Shown: positions 34,898 to 43,079, counted from the first letter of the stretch. The stretch: DNA of 43,207 bases from Chloroflexota bacterium (GCA_026389585.1 JAPLHP010000061.1:1-43207); one strand, 5' to 3'. Program-made: numbers and translations. The notes: generated from the letters alone by a model not told the origin.

Positions 34898-35815
34898 TCA
34901 CTTCCTCTTGGTTTCCATACTTATGATCTTGACTTCTTTGTTGATCCGCTTGATCAGGCCGCTCAATACCTGGCCGGGTCCTATCTCGATAAAGGTGGAT
35001 ACCCCGTTTTCGATCATGTATTCTACGGACCTTTGCCATCGCACACAATTGCATAACTGGTTTGATAGTTCGGCTTTTACAGCTTCGGCTGTGGTTATAG
35101 GGAGGGCTGTGGTATTAGCCACAATAGGGATGGCCGGATCACGGAAGGTGAGTCTTGAGATAGCATGGGTCATTCCTTCGGCAGCAGGTTGCATCAGTTT
35201 AGAATGAAAGGCGCCACTGACCTGCAGGGGGACTACCCTCTGAGCGCCTTTTGCCCTGGCTAACTCAGTAGCCTGGGCCAGCGATTGGATTGAGCCGCTG
35301 ACAGCTATTTGCCCGGGACAATTGATGTTTGCAATCTGCGTTCCGGCATGTTGGCACACGTCGTTTGTTGAGGCCTCATCCAGACCGATAATAGCTATCA
35401 TACCTCCCTGAGCCTTCTCTCCTGCTTCCTGCATCAGGCGGCCTCTCTCCCTGGCAAGATAGAGCGCATCCCTGAGGTTGAGTACCCGGGCAGCTACGAG
35501 AGCGGTGTACTCACCCAGGCTGTGACCGGCCAGGAAGGCTGGTGCCATGGGGTTATCTTGAAGCTCTGGACTGGCTCTCAAATAGGCTATGCTGACTGCC
35601 AGTATCGCTGGCTGAGCATTGATGGTTTGCCGGAGCACATCCTCAGGTCCTTCAAAACACAGTCTGGAAAGGGCGAACCCCAAGCTGGAGTCGGCTTCTT
35701 CAAAAACGGCCCTTGCTTGAGGTGAGCTTGTGGCAATGTCTTGCCCCATACCCATCCACTGTGAGCCCTGACCAGGGAAGACATAAGCGATTTGGCTCCC
35801 CGTACTCATAGGCAA
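34898..35815 (-). CDS. fabD: Malonyl-CoA:ACP transacylase
   Basis: About 305 residues. The nucleophile Ser is in GHSLGEYTAL, the N-terminus has YVFPGQGSQWMGMG, the catalytic His is in VSGAFHSKLM, and the C-terminus IEIGPGQVLSGLIKRI is standard. It moves malonyl from CoA to ACP. Start: a TTG at 35815 is 9 nt after AAGGAGG, while an ATG lies two codons later at 35809. An in-frame upstream extension to 35875 is rejected since it covers the ribosome binding site. The usual neighbours plsX and fabH are absent; a 260 nt gap lies between it and rpmF. Confidence 0.94.
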   Translation of the reverse strand: MPMSTGSQIAYVFPGQGSQWMGMGQDIATSSPQARAVFEEADSSLGFALSRLCFEGPEDVLRQTINAQPAILAVSIAYLRASPELQDNPMAPAFLAGHSLGEYTALVAARVLNLRDALYLARERGRLMQEAGEKAQGGMIAIIGLDEASTNDVCQHAGTQIANINCPGQIAVSGSIQSLAQATELARAKGAQRVVPLQVSGAFHSKLMQPAAEGMTHAISRLTFRDPAIPIVANTTALPITTAEAVKAELSNQLCNCVRWQRSVEYMIENGVSTFIEIGPGQVLSGLIKRINKEVKIISMETKRK

Positions 35816-36075
35816 TCTTGTTGACCTCCTTGGTGCAGTGTGACAACTCTCCTGAAAAGTTGGAGCACTCCCCATCCGGCAAGCCGTTTTCAGTTGGGTA
35901 GCATGGTTCTCAGTCGGGCGGCGATTGCTGAACTTGACGGTGCTTTAGACGCCAGCCCAGGCGATATTGGACAACGAGGCCCGAGACTCCTTGTCCCTTG
36001 GCGGACCATGTTGATCACCTTTAGTTGCGGATGTTCGACAGCTAAAGGCTTGGACGTGGGTGAGCTATAGGGCTA

Positions 36076-36270
36076 CTATGAACTCTTTTTGCCCTTGCTC
36101 TTGATGATCTCCTCGCCACCATAATTCCCACAGGTAGGGCAGACGGTGTGGGATAGCTTGAGACTGTGGCATTGCGGGCAGGCCTCAGTAGCTGGTGGAG
36201 TGAGGGCTATGTGGCTTCGCCGTACACCGTGGCGTGCCTTGGAAGTTTTTCTCTTAGGTAGTGGTGCCAT
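36076..36270 (-). CDS. rpmF: 50S ribosomal protein L32
   Basis: 64 residues. The N-terminus MAPLPKRKTSKARHGVRRSH is typical L32. The zinc ribbon CPQC...CPTCGNYGG is intact, and a Lys-rich tail follows. It lies 8 nt after the DUF177 gene, the usual yceD-rpmF pair. Past it, 35816-36075 shows no gene I can support. Confidence 0.95.
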   Translation of the reverse strand: MAPLPKRKTSKARHGVRRSHIALTPPATEACPQCHSLKLSHTVCPTCGNYGGEEIIKSKGKKSS

Positions 36271-36278
36271 GTAATTGA

Positions 36279-36803
36279 TTACCTCGACTTTCTTGTAGAC
36301 TTTAATTTTTCGAACGCAACCGCAAATGCTGTTTGGCGGTTGGGTGTGCAGTGGCAGGTGGTTTCATTCAGATTAGCTCCACATTGTGGGCAAAGGCCGG
36401 CGCAATTGGTGCGGCAGAGAGGTTTCATGGGTGCGGCCAGCAGAATCTGCTGACGGATGACTTCAGTGAGATCCAGAATATGGCGTTCATCTATGACGGA
36501 AGAGGTCGAATCATCGGGTAGAGATAGTGGCTCACCGCTCATGATATCTACTGAAGGGTAGAATTCCTCTTCTATCTTGAACGCTAGCGGATAGTGAAAG
36601 AGGGTCAAACAGCGGCTGCACACCAGATTGCCCTTGCTGGTAAATGTGCCTCGGACAAGGATACTGTTTGCTGCGTGCAGTAGCTGTCCCTTTCCCTGGA
36701 CACGATGCCCTGACTCCTGTTCAGAGCAGATCGTGTCATCGATTTCAAAGCTACGGGTAGCCCCTGTGGGTTCCTTGAGTAGCTGAGCGACATTAATCCT
36801 CAT
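36279..36803 (-). CDS. DUF177/YceD-family protein
   Basis: 174 residues. DUF177 proteins typically precede rpmF and are linked to 23S rRNA metabolism, as studied for YceD. Seen: CSRCL near residue 68, the FKIEEEFYP strand, ILDLTEVIRQQILLAAPMKPLC and a CPQCGANLNETTCHC zinc-like cluster near the C-terminus. Both Cys pairs fit the family. It ends 8 nt before rpmF and starts 14 nt after the small upstream ORF. The exact biochemical role is not settled. Confidence 0.9.
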   Translation of the reverse strand: MRINVAQLLKEPTGATRSFEIDDTICSEQESGHRVQGKGQLLHAANSILVRGTFTSKGNLVCSRCLTLFHYPLAFKIEEEFYPSVDIMSGEPLSLPDDSTSSVIDERHILDLTEVIRQQILLAAPMKPLCRTNCAGLCPQCGANLNETTCHCTPNRQTAFAVAFEKLKSTRKSR

Positions 36804-36817
36804 AAATAATTGACTGC

Positions 36818-37036
36818 CTATTTCTTAAACTCAGTTATGCTGCCCCAGCCGACTTTATCAGGTGATTCAACCAGCTTTCTTTGCCTGACCAGGTCCCTGA
36901 TGCTGGATAATGTGGCGTTTACTTCAGGGGTGACAAGTACCCACTCTTGTCCTGACGGTATCCAGTAAGGAGAGTTGATGCGTATTACCTTCAGTTCCCC
37001 TAGGTTCAGATAAATGCCAAATTTCTCACCCTGCAT
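36818..37036 (-). CDS. Small conserved-looking protein between ispH and the DUF177 gene
   Basis: 72 residues, no signal peptide or membrane helix. The sequence LGELKVIRINSPYWIPSGQEWVLVTPEVNATLSSIRDLV reads like a small globular beta-alpha domain. Its first codons overlap the ispH end by 11 nt, and the DUF177 gene starts 14 nt after it, so it is very likely translated. I do not recognise the family. Its position in a core-gene operon argues for a housekeeping role. Confidence 0.7.
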   Translation of the reverse strand: MQGEKFGIYLNLGELKVIRINSPYWIPSGQEWVLVTPEVNATLSSIRDLVRQRKLVESPDKVGWGSITEFKK

Positions 37037-37892
37037 TCAGACTCCTTTTTATTCCCTCTAATTTTAGCATAACTTCCTCTATGGCATTGTCTGGAATTGA
37101 GGTGCCGGTGGTCACGCCGACAGCTCTTTGTCCTTTGAGCCAGGTATCTTCAATGTCTTCGGCTGTTTCAATATGGTGTGTCTCTGTTCCTGCTGAGGAA
37201 CATACCTCGGCGAGGCAGCGAGTGTTGGCGCTGTTTCGGCCACCTACCACTATCATGAGGCTTACCTTATTGGCCAGTGCCAGGGCCTCAGCTTGCCGCC
37301 TTTTAGTGATATGGCACAGAGTGTTGACAATCCGCAGTTCTTCTACCTGTGGGAGGATCGAGACGGCGAGAGTATCTACGAAGCTGATGAATTGAGCAGG
37401 GTTTCGGGTGGTTTGGGAAAGGAGTCCCAGACGCTGAGGCAGATCATCAAGCTTGGAAATAGCTTGGCTGTCCAGAGTAGCTATGCCTTTCTGGTCGGCC
37501 CAGCCGAGTATCCCCCTGACTTCAGGGTGAGTTGGGTCCCCAAATACGATTACCCAGAACCCTGCTGTGGATAGTTCCTTGGCAGCCTGCTGTGCCTTTC
37601 GGACATTAGGGCAGGTAGTATCGACCACTTTGAGTCCTCTGACAGCAAGTTCCTCTGATACCTGGGGGGATACACCGTGGGAAGGAATAACGGCAACACC
37701 ACTCTTCACTTGGTTGATGTTGCTTACCACCTTGACGCCAAGCTGGCTGAATTTGTCTACCACCTGCTGATTGTGCACGACGGGGCCTAAGGTTTCAACT
37801 TCTCCGCAGTCTCGAATAGCCTTCTCCAAAATGTTTAGAGCCCTCTTGACACCAAAGCAGAAACCTATTTCTGTGGCCTTTTCAATTTCCAT
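37026..37892 (-). CDS. ispH: 4-hydroxy-3-methylbut-2-enyl diphosphate reductase
   Basis: 288 residues from the ATG at 37892 (MEIEKATEIGFCFGVKRAL), the usual N-terminus. An upstream in-frame start at 37937 would lie within plsC. It makes IPP and DMAPP from HMBPP in the MEP pathway. The three Fe-S Cys are in GFCFGV, DTTCPNV and NTLCHIT. HNQQVV and PSHGV (His residues) and the catalytic Glu region (VFGDPTHPEVRG, glutamate after HP) are present. The start overlaps the plsC end by 11 nt. Confidence 0.95.
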   Translation of the reverse strand: MEIEKATEIGFCFGVKRALNILEKAIRDCGEVETLGPVVHNQQVVDKFSQLGVKVVSNINQVKSGVAVIPSHGVSPQVSEELAVRGLKVVDTTCPNVRKAQQAAKELSTAGFWVIVFGDPTHPEVRGILGWADQKGIATLDSQAISKLDDLPQRLGLLSQTTRNPAQFISFVDTLAVSILPQVEELRIVNTLCHITKRRQAEALALANKVSLMIVVGGRNSANTRCLAEVCSSAGTETHHIETAEDIEDTWLKGQRAVGVTTGTSIPDNAIEEVMLKLEGIKRSLNAG

Positions 37893-38544
37893 TGTCACGA
37901 TATACCCCGCGATAGTTCTCCGGGAGAAGTTCCGCAATCTGCCTCATGATAGTCTCAGTAGAAGAGGCCAGGTCTTTTCGTGTTGGATTCCCCTTTACCT
38001 CGGGGAGTCTGAAGGGCTCACCGAGGTTGATAGTTACCTTGGGACGATGAAGCAGCTTTGTCTTGTGCTCATATTTCTGCCGGATCTTCTCCGTACCCGA
38101 GATACCTATGGGGAGGATGGAGGCATTGCCACGGAGAGCAAGATAAGCTGCCCCGAGCTTGCCCCGTTGTAGTTGAAGAGTGCGACTTCTTGTTCCTTCA
38201 GGGAATATACCCAGGGCGCAAGAATTGTCTTTCAGGGCTTCAGTTGCCAGGTTTAGCGCAGTTCTATCCACCGTACCTCGATCCACTGTAAAGCCGCCAA
38301 AAATGCGTAATAAGAAGGAGTGGACTGGGGAGTGAAAGTACTCTTTCTTTGCCATGAATGCGATTCGTCGTCGGGGTATGGCGACCGCGAGTAGGGGAAT
38401 GTCAAACCAACTCAGGTGGTTGGCGACAATAATAAGAGGACCCTCCGGCAGATCAACAGGCCGGTTCTTTACCTCCCGGTGACAGAGGATGGACAGCAGC
38501 AGTCCTACGGGGCATCGGCAGACATCGTACAAACTCAGGCGCAA
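37882..38544 (-). CDS. plsC: 1-acyl-sn-glycerol-3-phosphate acyltransferase
   Basis: 220 residues, PlsC/AGPAT family. Motif I NHLSWFDIP (NHxxxxD) at about 42-50 is catalytic; motif III FPEGTRSRT and motif IV LPIGISG follow. It adds the second acyl chain to lysophosphatidic acid on the inner membrane. It has one hydrophobic N-terminal stretch but no signal peptide. It overlaps ispH. The 92 nt gap to the upstream crotonase gene may hold a promoter, but no clear boxes were found. The presence of PlsC implies ester-linked bacterial lipids. Confidence 0.92.
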   Translation of the reverse strand: MRLSLYDVCRCPVGLLLSILCHREVKNRPVDLPEGPLIIVANHLSWFDIPLLAVAIPRRRIAFMAKKEYFHSPVHSFLLRIFGGFTVDRGTVDRTALNLATEALKDNSCALGIFPEGTRSRTLQLQRGKLGAAYLALRGNASILPIGISGTEKIRQKYEHKTKLLHRPKVTINLGEPFRLPEVKGNPTRKDLASSTETIMRQIAELLPENYRGVYRDNGN

Positions 38545-38636
38545 TCAGCCTCCTTGGCTAAGACCACTATCTGTCCATCGGCGTTTTCCGGCGGGAGTCC
38601 TTCAGTTGATAAGGACGGAACTATATCCTTACTCCA

Positions 38637-39470
38637 TTACCTGTCTTTGAATTCAGGGGCTCTCTTCTCTGCGAAGGATTTGAGTGCCTCTTTGTGATCC
38701 TCGGAACGGGTGGCTATGGTAACACAAGCCATGGCGAAGGCCAGAGCTGTTTCCAGGTCCATTCCCAGTCCCTTATATACCTGTAGTTTGGATAATCTGT
38801 AGGCTATGGGAGAACCCTTGGCTATCTTGCGGGCTATTTTCAGTGATTCCTCCTGCAACTGCTCAAGAGGCACCAGGCGGTTTAGGAGGCCTATCCTGTA
38901 TGCTTCATCAGCAGTGCAGGGGTCTCCGGTGAAGATAAACTCGAGGGTTTTGCTCAGTCCCATGACACGGGGCATCAGCCATGTTCCTCCGCTGTCTGGT
39001 GCCACTCCAGCCGAGGTGTATCCTATGACGAAGGTTGATTTTGGGCAGCCGATCCGGATATCACAGGCTAGAGCAAGATCAAAGCCAAAGCCGGCAGCAA
39101 CTCCATTGATAACGGCAATGGTCGGTTTGTCTAGGTTCTGCAGTCCCAGTATGATGTGGCGCTGTGCCTTAGGAGGGATCTTCCCTCTTCTTACCTCCCG
39201 TGTTGTCTTCGGCCATATATCCATGTCTTCGTCTGTAAGAACCTGCTTGCCCTTCAGCTTCTCGAACTTGAAATCGCCACCTGCACAGAAAGCACGCCCG
39301 GCCGCTGTAATGATTAGGACTCTTGTTTCATCATCTTCACCTACATAGTCAATGGCCTGAGCAAGGTCCATCGCCATTTCCTCGCTGGCAGCATTGAGAA
39401 CATCGGGACGGTTCAGGGTAATGGTAGTGATCCCGGCTTCCTTTGTCAGCATAATGGTCTTGAATTCCAT
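38637..39470 (-). CDS. Enoyl-CoA hydratase/isomerase (crotonase) family protein
   Basis: 277 residues, crotonase fold. Seen: the N-terminal ITTITLNRPDVLNAAS, oxyanion-hole FCAGGDFKF, GVAAGFGFDLALACDIRIG, and APDSGGTWLMPRVMG. In classical hydratases two Glu residues (rat 144 and 164) do the chemistry. The first is Asp here (FGFD), and the second appears to be a non-acidic residue in GYTSAG. So a plain enoyl-CoA hydratase activity is doubtful; isomerase, hydrolase or another crotonase chemistry is possible. It sits 25 nt after hisG, an odd neighbour, and near plsC. Confidence 0.88.
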   Translation of the reverse strand: MEFKTIMLTKEAGITTITLNRPDVLNAASEEMAMDLAQAIDYVGEDDETRVLIITAAGRAFCAGGDFKFEKLKGKQVLTDEDMDIWPKTTREVRRGKIPPKAQRHIILGLQNLDKPTIAVINGVAAGFGFDLALACDIRIGCPKSTFVIGYTSAGVAPDSGGTWLMPRVMGLSKTLEFIFTGDPCTADEAYRIGLLNRLVPLEQLQEESLKIARKIAKGSPIAYRLSKLQVYKGLGMDLETALAFAMACVTIATRSEDHKEALKSFAEKRAPEFKDR

Positions 39471-39495
39471 AGCGCCTCCTTAGTCTATATTTTAT

Positions 39496-40908
39496 TTAAT
39501 TCTTCTCTACTGTTTGACGCAGTATCTCGATGAATTTATCGATCCTCTTTTGCCTGGATTCGTTGCTGACGGTGCGTGCGCTTCCAATAAGGCATGCGGA
39601 TGACTCAAAGAGAGTGTCAATAATCTTGAGGTTATGTTGAGCTATAGTGCGCCCGGTCTGTGTATTCTCAATAAGCATGTCTGCATCTTCAGGCAGGAAG
39701 GCCTCACTTGCTCCCCATGTGGGGAGCAGCCGGTAGGGGCTGAGATGGTTGTCCCGGGCATACCTGTCGGCAATGTTGATATACTCGGAGGCTATCCTCA
39801 GAGTAGAGAGGCTTTGCTTTCTCAATGGTACTCTGAAATCCTCGGGGCTGTTGAATGGCAGCTTCTTACTTACTACAGAGACTATTCTTACCTTACCATA
39901 ACCTAAGCTCAGGATCTTCTTTGCTGGACTGGAGGGGAATCTGTACAGGTGGTCATAGAGCCAGTCTTCGCCGGTGATAGCCAGATCGAAATTCCCATTG
40001 GCGACCTGCAGGGGCATATCCTGGGGTCGAATGACCTTTATGCAGACTCCCTCTAGATTGATACTCGGGCGACGCGGCTCTTGAGCACAATAGGAGACTT
40101 TAATGCCCGCTTTTTCCAGGAATTCGAGAGTCGGTTCTTGTTGGTGCCCGTCAGGGAGAGCTAACCACAACGCAGAATCTTGTTGTGTAGGGAGAGAAGA
40201 AGGCTTCTTTGTACTGTCCACTACCCTCTTTGATCCTTCACTCCCGGGTTCCTCCATTTTGGCGGCGGTGCATAGGCGATCAAGCAAGAAACCCATGTCC
40301 TTGGATTCCCAACTGCGCCGGTGAGCAATCAAGAAGGTGCTTGAGCAAAGAATGGAGGTCAAAGGAAGTAAGCCATAGTTAAGGAGGGTATCCGGCGTCA
40401 GAGAGATTAAAGCCAGATCAGCGCTTTCCGGGGGATAGATTTCGGCCCCTCCCCAGAGAGGGAAAATGCTGAATCTCCTCAGCCTCAGGTTCAGAGCGAA
40501 CAATTCGGCCATGTTAGGGTACTCTGTTGCTATACGTATTGTTTCTGTCCTCGTCTTCAGGTCATCGATCGATGTTATTCGGGCGGCCCTGCCGGCGGCT
40601 ACACACAAATCTCTTTTGCCGTATCCCAGATCTTTCACCTTGACTACAGCACTGCTGCCGTATTTAGACAGGAGTTCTTCCACCCAATCCTGGCCGCAGA
40701 TTCCCAGATCGTAGTTTCCGACCGCTACCTGAATGGGTATGTCCCTTTCATTGAATATCTTCAAGAAGAGGTCAGGGAAGTTGGTACACTGGGGCCTGTA
40801 GGAGCGGGACTGTTCATCGTAGCCGCTAAGCTCCAGACCTGATTCTTGGAGTATAGTGCCGGTTGGGCGCAGGAGGCGGCCCTTAGGAAGGGCTAGTTTT
40901 ACTTGCAT
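39496..40908 (-). CDS. hisG: ATP phosphoribosyltransferase with two fused HisG domains
   Basis: 470 residues, about twice the short HisG. It catalyses the first step of histidine synthesis (ATP + PRPP). Half 1 (1-215) and half 2 (246-470) align along their length: LALPKGR (5-11) with LALPDGH (249-255); a DIPIQVAVGNYDLGICGQDW block (56-75) with DMPLQVANGNFDLAITGEDW (297-316); LGYGK in both; IATEYPN with IASEYIN; LWGGAE with TWGASE. Half 1 keeps the KGR motif but has LTPDT where the PRPP loop normally reads STGxT. Half 2 lost KGR but keeps TQTGRT. A Pro/Ser-rich linker joins them. It overlaps the HisZ-like gene by 26 nt. Confidence 0.9.
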   Translation of the reverse strand: MQVKLALPKGRLLRPTGTILQESGLELSGYDEQSRSYRPQCTNFPDLFLKIFNERDIPIQVAVGNYDLGICGQDWVEELLSKYGSSAVVKVKDLGYGKRDLCVAAGRAARITSIDDLKTRTETIRIATEYPNMAELFALNLRLRRFSIFPLWGGAEIYPPESADLALISLTPDTLLNYGLLPLTSILCSSTFLIAHRRSWESKDMGFLLDRLCTAAKMEEPGSEGSKRVVDSTKKPSSLPTQQDSALWLALPDGHQQEPTLEFLEKAGIKVSYCAQEPRRPSINLEGVCIKVIRPQDMPLQVANGNFDLAITGEDWLYDHLYRFPSSPAKKILSLGYGKVRIVSVVSKKLPFNSPEDFRVPLRKQSLSTLRIASEYINIADRYARDNHLSPYRLLPTWGASEAFLPEDADMLIENTQTGRTIAQHNLKIIDTLFESSACLIGSARTVSNESRQKRIDKFIEILRQTVEKN

Positions 40909-42151
40909 TTGCTACCTGTAGTATTCCTAGTACCTCAGACGTAGAATCCAATTCTGTAGCCTTACCACTTAGCTGGTCGGTGAGAAGGAATGCGGATTTA
41001 CCCTTGCTGCCGCGGATGGAAAGAATCCATCTGTGTTTGGTTTCACCTGTATAACCCTGGTCAAGGTCTGCCGCACCTCCGACTCTTCGTAATAGGCCGG
41101 CGATTTCAAAGGGCAGGCTCTCATTCTTGCCCGTGTTATCATCATTTCGAATCAGGATGCTGGGTGTCGTGTCTTCCCAACTCCTGGTAAGGCTCATAAG
41201 CTGGTCAACATCAAGGGCGAATCCTGAAGCAGGGATATCTCCTCCTCCCATGAGGGGGATTAGATCATTGTATCGTCCGCCGCCCCCGAGCCTTTTCTCT
41301 CCAATACGAAATTGGAAAAGAACCCCGGTGTAGTATTCAAAACCCTTGCCTGATGCCATATCAATCTGATAGTTGCGTCCCAGGTCTTTCAGGAGCTGCG
41401 TGATGACAATAAAATCATCAATGTTTGCTTCAAGTTTGGGGAATACTTCCAGCAGGGAAGCCCTCAGGTTCTGTAGGAAACCTGGTGAATCCCCCTTGAG
41501 TTCAAAGAGCAAAGACAGAGTGTCTCTTAGTTCAGGTTTTTCTGCCATTAGTCTCTGCAATACTGCTGTGGTATCCCCATCCATGATGCGGTCAAATAGG
41601 CGGCTCTGTTCGGATGGGGCCAGACCTACCTCGTGGAGCAGGGCTCTTATCAGGCCGGCATGGGATAAATATAGCTTCACCTCACTAATGCCTAATTGGG
41701 CCAGAGTCTCCAGAGCCAGCAGTATCAATTCCACGTCTGCTGATGGGTTAGCACTCCCCATCATTTCGGCCCCGCACTGCCAGCGTTCCCTCGATTCCTT
41801 GCCCGTCTCTTCGAAGCTGAAGATATCCTCAACGTAGAAGAGCTTTGCCAGGTTATCCTGAAGCAGGTTCTCAATATATAGCCGGGCAGCGGGGATAGTG
41901 CTATCAGGTCTGAGTACCACTCGCTCTCCGCTCCAGCCATCCCAGTCGAGGAATGAATATACTCTGCTGAGCATGTTGGGAGTGAGAGTGCCGGTGGAGG
42001 TGAAGAGATGAAGGTACTCTAACGTGGGTGTCCTTATCTCTTTATAACCCCACTGGAGACAGCAAGACCTGAAGGCTTTCTCGACATGGCGAAATCTTGC
42101 CATGTCCTCATGGAGGAGGTCTTTGCTGCCTTTGCACCTTTGAGTTTCCAT
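40883..42151 (-). CDS. hisZ: HisZ-like ATP phosphoribosyltransferase regulatory subunit (HisS paralogue)
   Basis: 422 residues, class II aminoacyl-tRNA synthetase-like fold. Motif 1 (GSKDLLHEDMARF), motif 2 region (FYVEDIFSFEETG) and motif 3 (GGGGRYNDLIPLMGGGDIPASG) are visible, as is SGKGFEYYTGVLFQF. Motif 2 lacks the FR.E of catalytic HisRS (it reads FSFEE). The gene precedes and overlaps a hisG, the standard HisZ context. HisZ is needed by short HisG enzymes and senses histidine. It has a C-terminal extension (about 320-422) of unclear role. A true HisRS is not excluded, but less likely. Confidence 0.85.
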   Translation of the reverse strand: METQRCKGSKDLLHEDMARFRHVEKAFRSCCLQWGYKEIRTPTLEYLHLFTSTGTLTPNMLSRVYSFLDWDGWSGERVVLRPDSTIPAARLYIENLLQDNLAKLFYVEDIFSFEETGKESRERWQCGAEMMGSANPSADVELILLALETLAQLGISEVKLYLSHAGLIRALLHEVGLAPSEQSRLFDRIMDGDTTAVLQRLMAEKPELRDTLSLLFELKGDSPGFLQNLRASLLEVFPKLEANIDDFIVITQLLKDLGRNYQIDMASGKGFEYYTGVLFQFRIGEKRLGGGGRYNDLIPLMGGGDIPASGFALDVDQLMSLTRSWEDTTPSILIRNDDNTGKNESLPFEIAGLLRRVGGAADLDQGYTGETKHRWILSIRGSKGKSAFLLTDQLSGKATELDSTSEVLGILQVANASKTSPS

Positions 42152-42190
42152 AGATTCCTTCGACTACCTGATTATGGGAAAGTGGAGCAT

Positions 42191-42220
42191 ATTTTAGCAC
42201 GTCGTCTCTACTGAGAGCAA
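42191..42220 (-). promoter_or_regulatory. hisZ-hisG operon promoter
   Basis: Minus strand: TTGCTC (42215-42220), an 18 nt spacer and TAAAAT (42191-42196), about 40 nt before the hisZ ATG at 42151. It could drive the whole downstream his/fab unit, which has few gaps over 100 nt. Confidence 0.5.
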
Positions 42221-42290
42221 TCTGTTTAGGAAGAAATATATGGAGGGATGAGGGGTAATGTAGTTGGAGTGGCAAGTTCCTGGAAGTCTT

Positions 42291-42692
42291 TTATGAAGGC
42301 GAGCCTAAGGATGCAAAGCCTATCTTTGCATCTGTTACTGCTTCTATGATTTGAATAGTGCGGTCTATGTGCTGCAGGCTGAGAGATAGCCCCATCTTTC
42401 TCAGTTCCTTGTGATGTAGACCTTGATAGAGCCCCTGGCCTGCCACGCGACACATCTCATCATAGAGGCGCGGCCATTTCCTTCTTTCGCGGGTGCAATA
42501 GAGGATGAAGCCGGTAACCTGGGGATTGATATCCACATGAGAAACTATAACCATGGCATTCTGCAAAATCAAAGGCGTTGGGAGCAATTGAGGTAGACAA
42601 GAAACACTGGCAGCCAAACCTGAGACATCTGTTTCTTGTGCTTCAACCCTCACTTTCTCTTGTCCTTTGTTAGGTAAGGAGGGGGTGGGCAA
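42291..42692 (-). CDS. Hypothetical protein, start uncertain
   Basis: 133 residues from a TTG at 42692, or 87 from an ATG at 42554 (MVIVSHVDINPQ). The first ~45 residues are low-complexity, so the shorter form is more likely. The second part reads as a small globular protein: FILYCTRERRKWPRLYDEMCRVAGQGLYQGLHHKELRKMGLSLSL, ending with amphipathic helices. It has two Cys and no membrane segment. It is upstream of hisZ on the same strand but separated by about 140 nt and a likely promoter. Family not recognised. Confidence 0.5.
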   Translation of the reverse strand: MPTPSLPNKGQEKVRVEAQETDVSGLAASVSCLPQLLPTPLILQNAMVIVSHVDINPQVTGFILYCTRERRKWPRLYDEMCRVAGQGLYQGLHHKELRKMGLSLSLQHIDRTIQIIEAVTDAKIGFASLGSPS

Positions 42693-42889
42693 AGCTCCTG
42701 TCTGGTCTTCCCCTCGTGTCTTTATGTTCTCTTATGTAATTTGGCCTGCGAGATATCTATTTGTGAAGCCTATCCTCACTTGAGCTCCGCTTACTGCGGG
42801 GCTAGGCACAAGTACACCATTTCCAGTGAAACGGAAAAGCACCGTTTGACGCTCAAAACCACCAGAGGTGACAATCGGTTCGTAAATGG

Positions 42890-42929
42890 GGTTCAGGTGG
42901 TCGTGCTTTCGAAACGCACCACCCTGACC
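42890..42929. repeat. Long imperfect inverted repeat centred on TTTCGAAA
   Basis: GGTTCAGGTGGT at 42890-42901 and ACCACCCTGACC near 42918-42929 form an imperfect hairpin around TTTCGAAA. It lies 13 nt past the recombinase remnant stop, so it may be an old recombination or attachment site, or a terminator for that gene. The rest of 42693-42889 shows no gene. Confidence 0.4.
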
Positions 42930-42941
42930 ATCTTCTGAGCG

Positions 42942-43079
42942 TCAGTTGGCACCATTTATTTTGGAGCCTCCCTCTCCCAGGAAGTCATCAAACCTCTGGG
43001 CCGCCTCTTTCTGCTGTGTCGGCAGGACATGGACATAGGTATCGAGTGTCGTCCTGACCGAGCTGTGACCTAGTCTAGT
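42942..43079 (-). pseudogene. C-terminal remnant of a tyrosine recombinase/phage-type integrase
   Basis: Minus strand translation gives RLGHSSVRTTLDTYVHV and then about 27 more residues to a TGA (42942-42944). This is the box II end of tyrosine recombinases: LGHSS with the catalytic His, and the nucleophile Tyr in TLDTYVHV. Everything before RLGH is missing, and the reading runs directly into an IS630-type transposase 3' end. It is a decayed integrase, probably cut by an insertion or deletion. Confidence 0.8.

Noticed and set aside
35840-36070. 76-codon frame in the rpmF-fabD gap, plus strand
   Set aside because: It runs against the operon, covers the fabD leader, and shows no family similarity. 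No plsX or fabH motif was found on either strand.
42741-42938. 65-codon frame on the plus strand
   Set aside because: No ribosome binding site, ends in an inverted repeat, and has no recognisable pattern.
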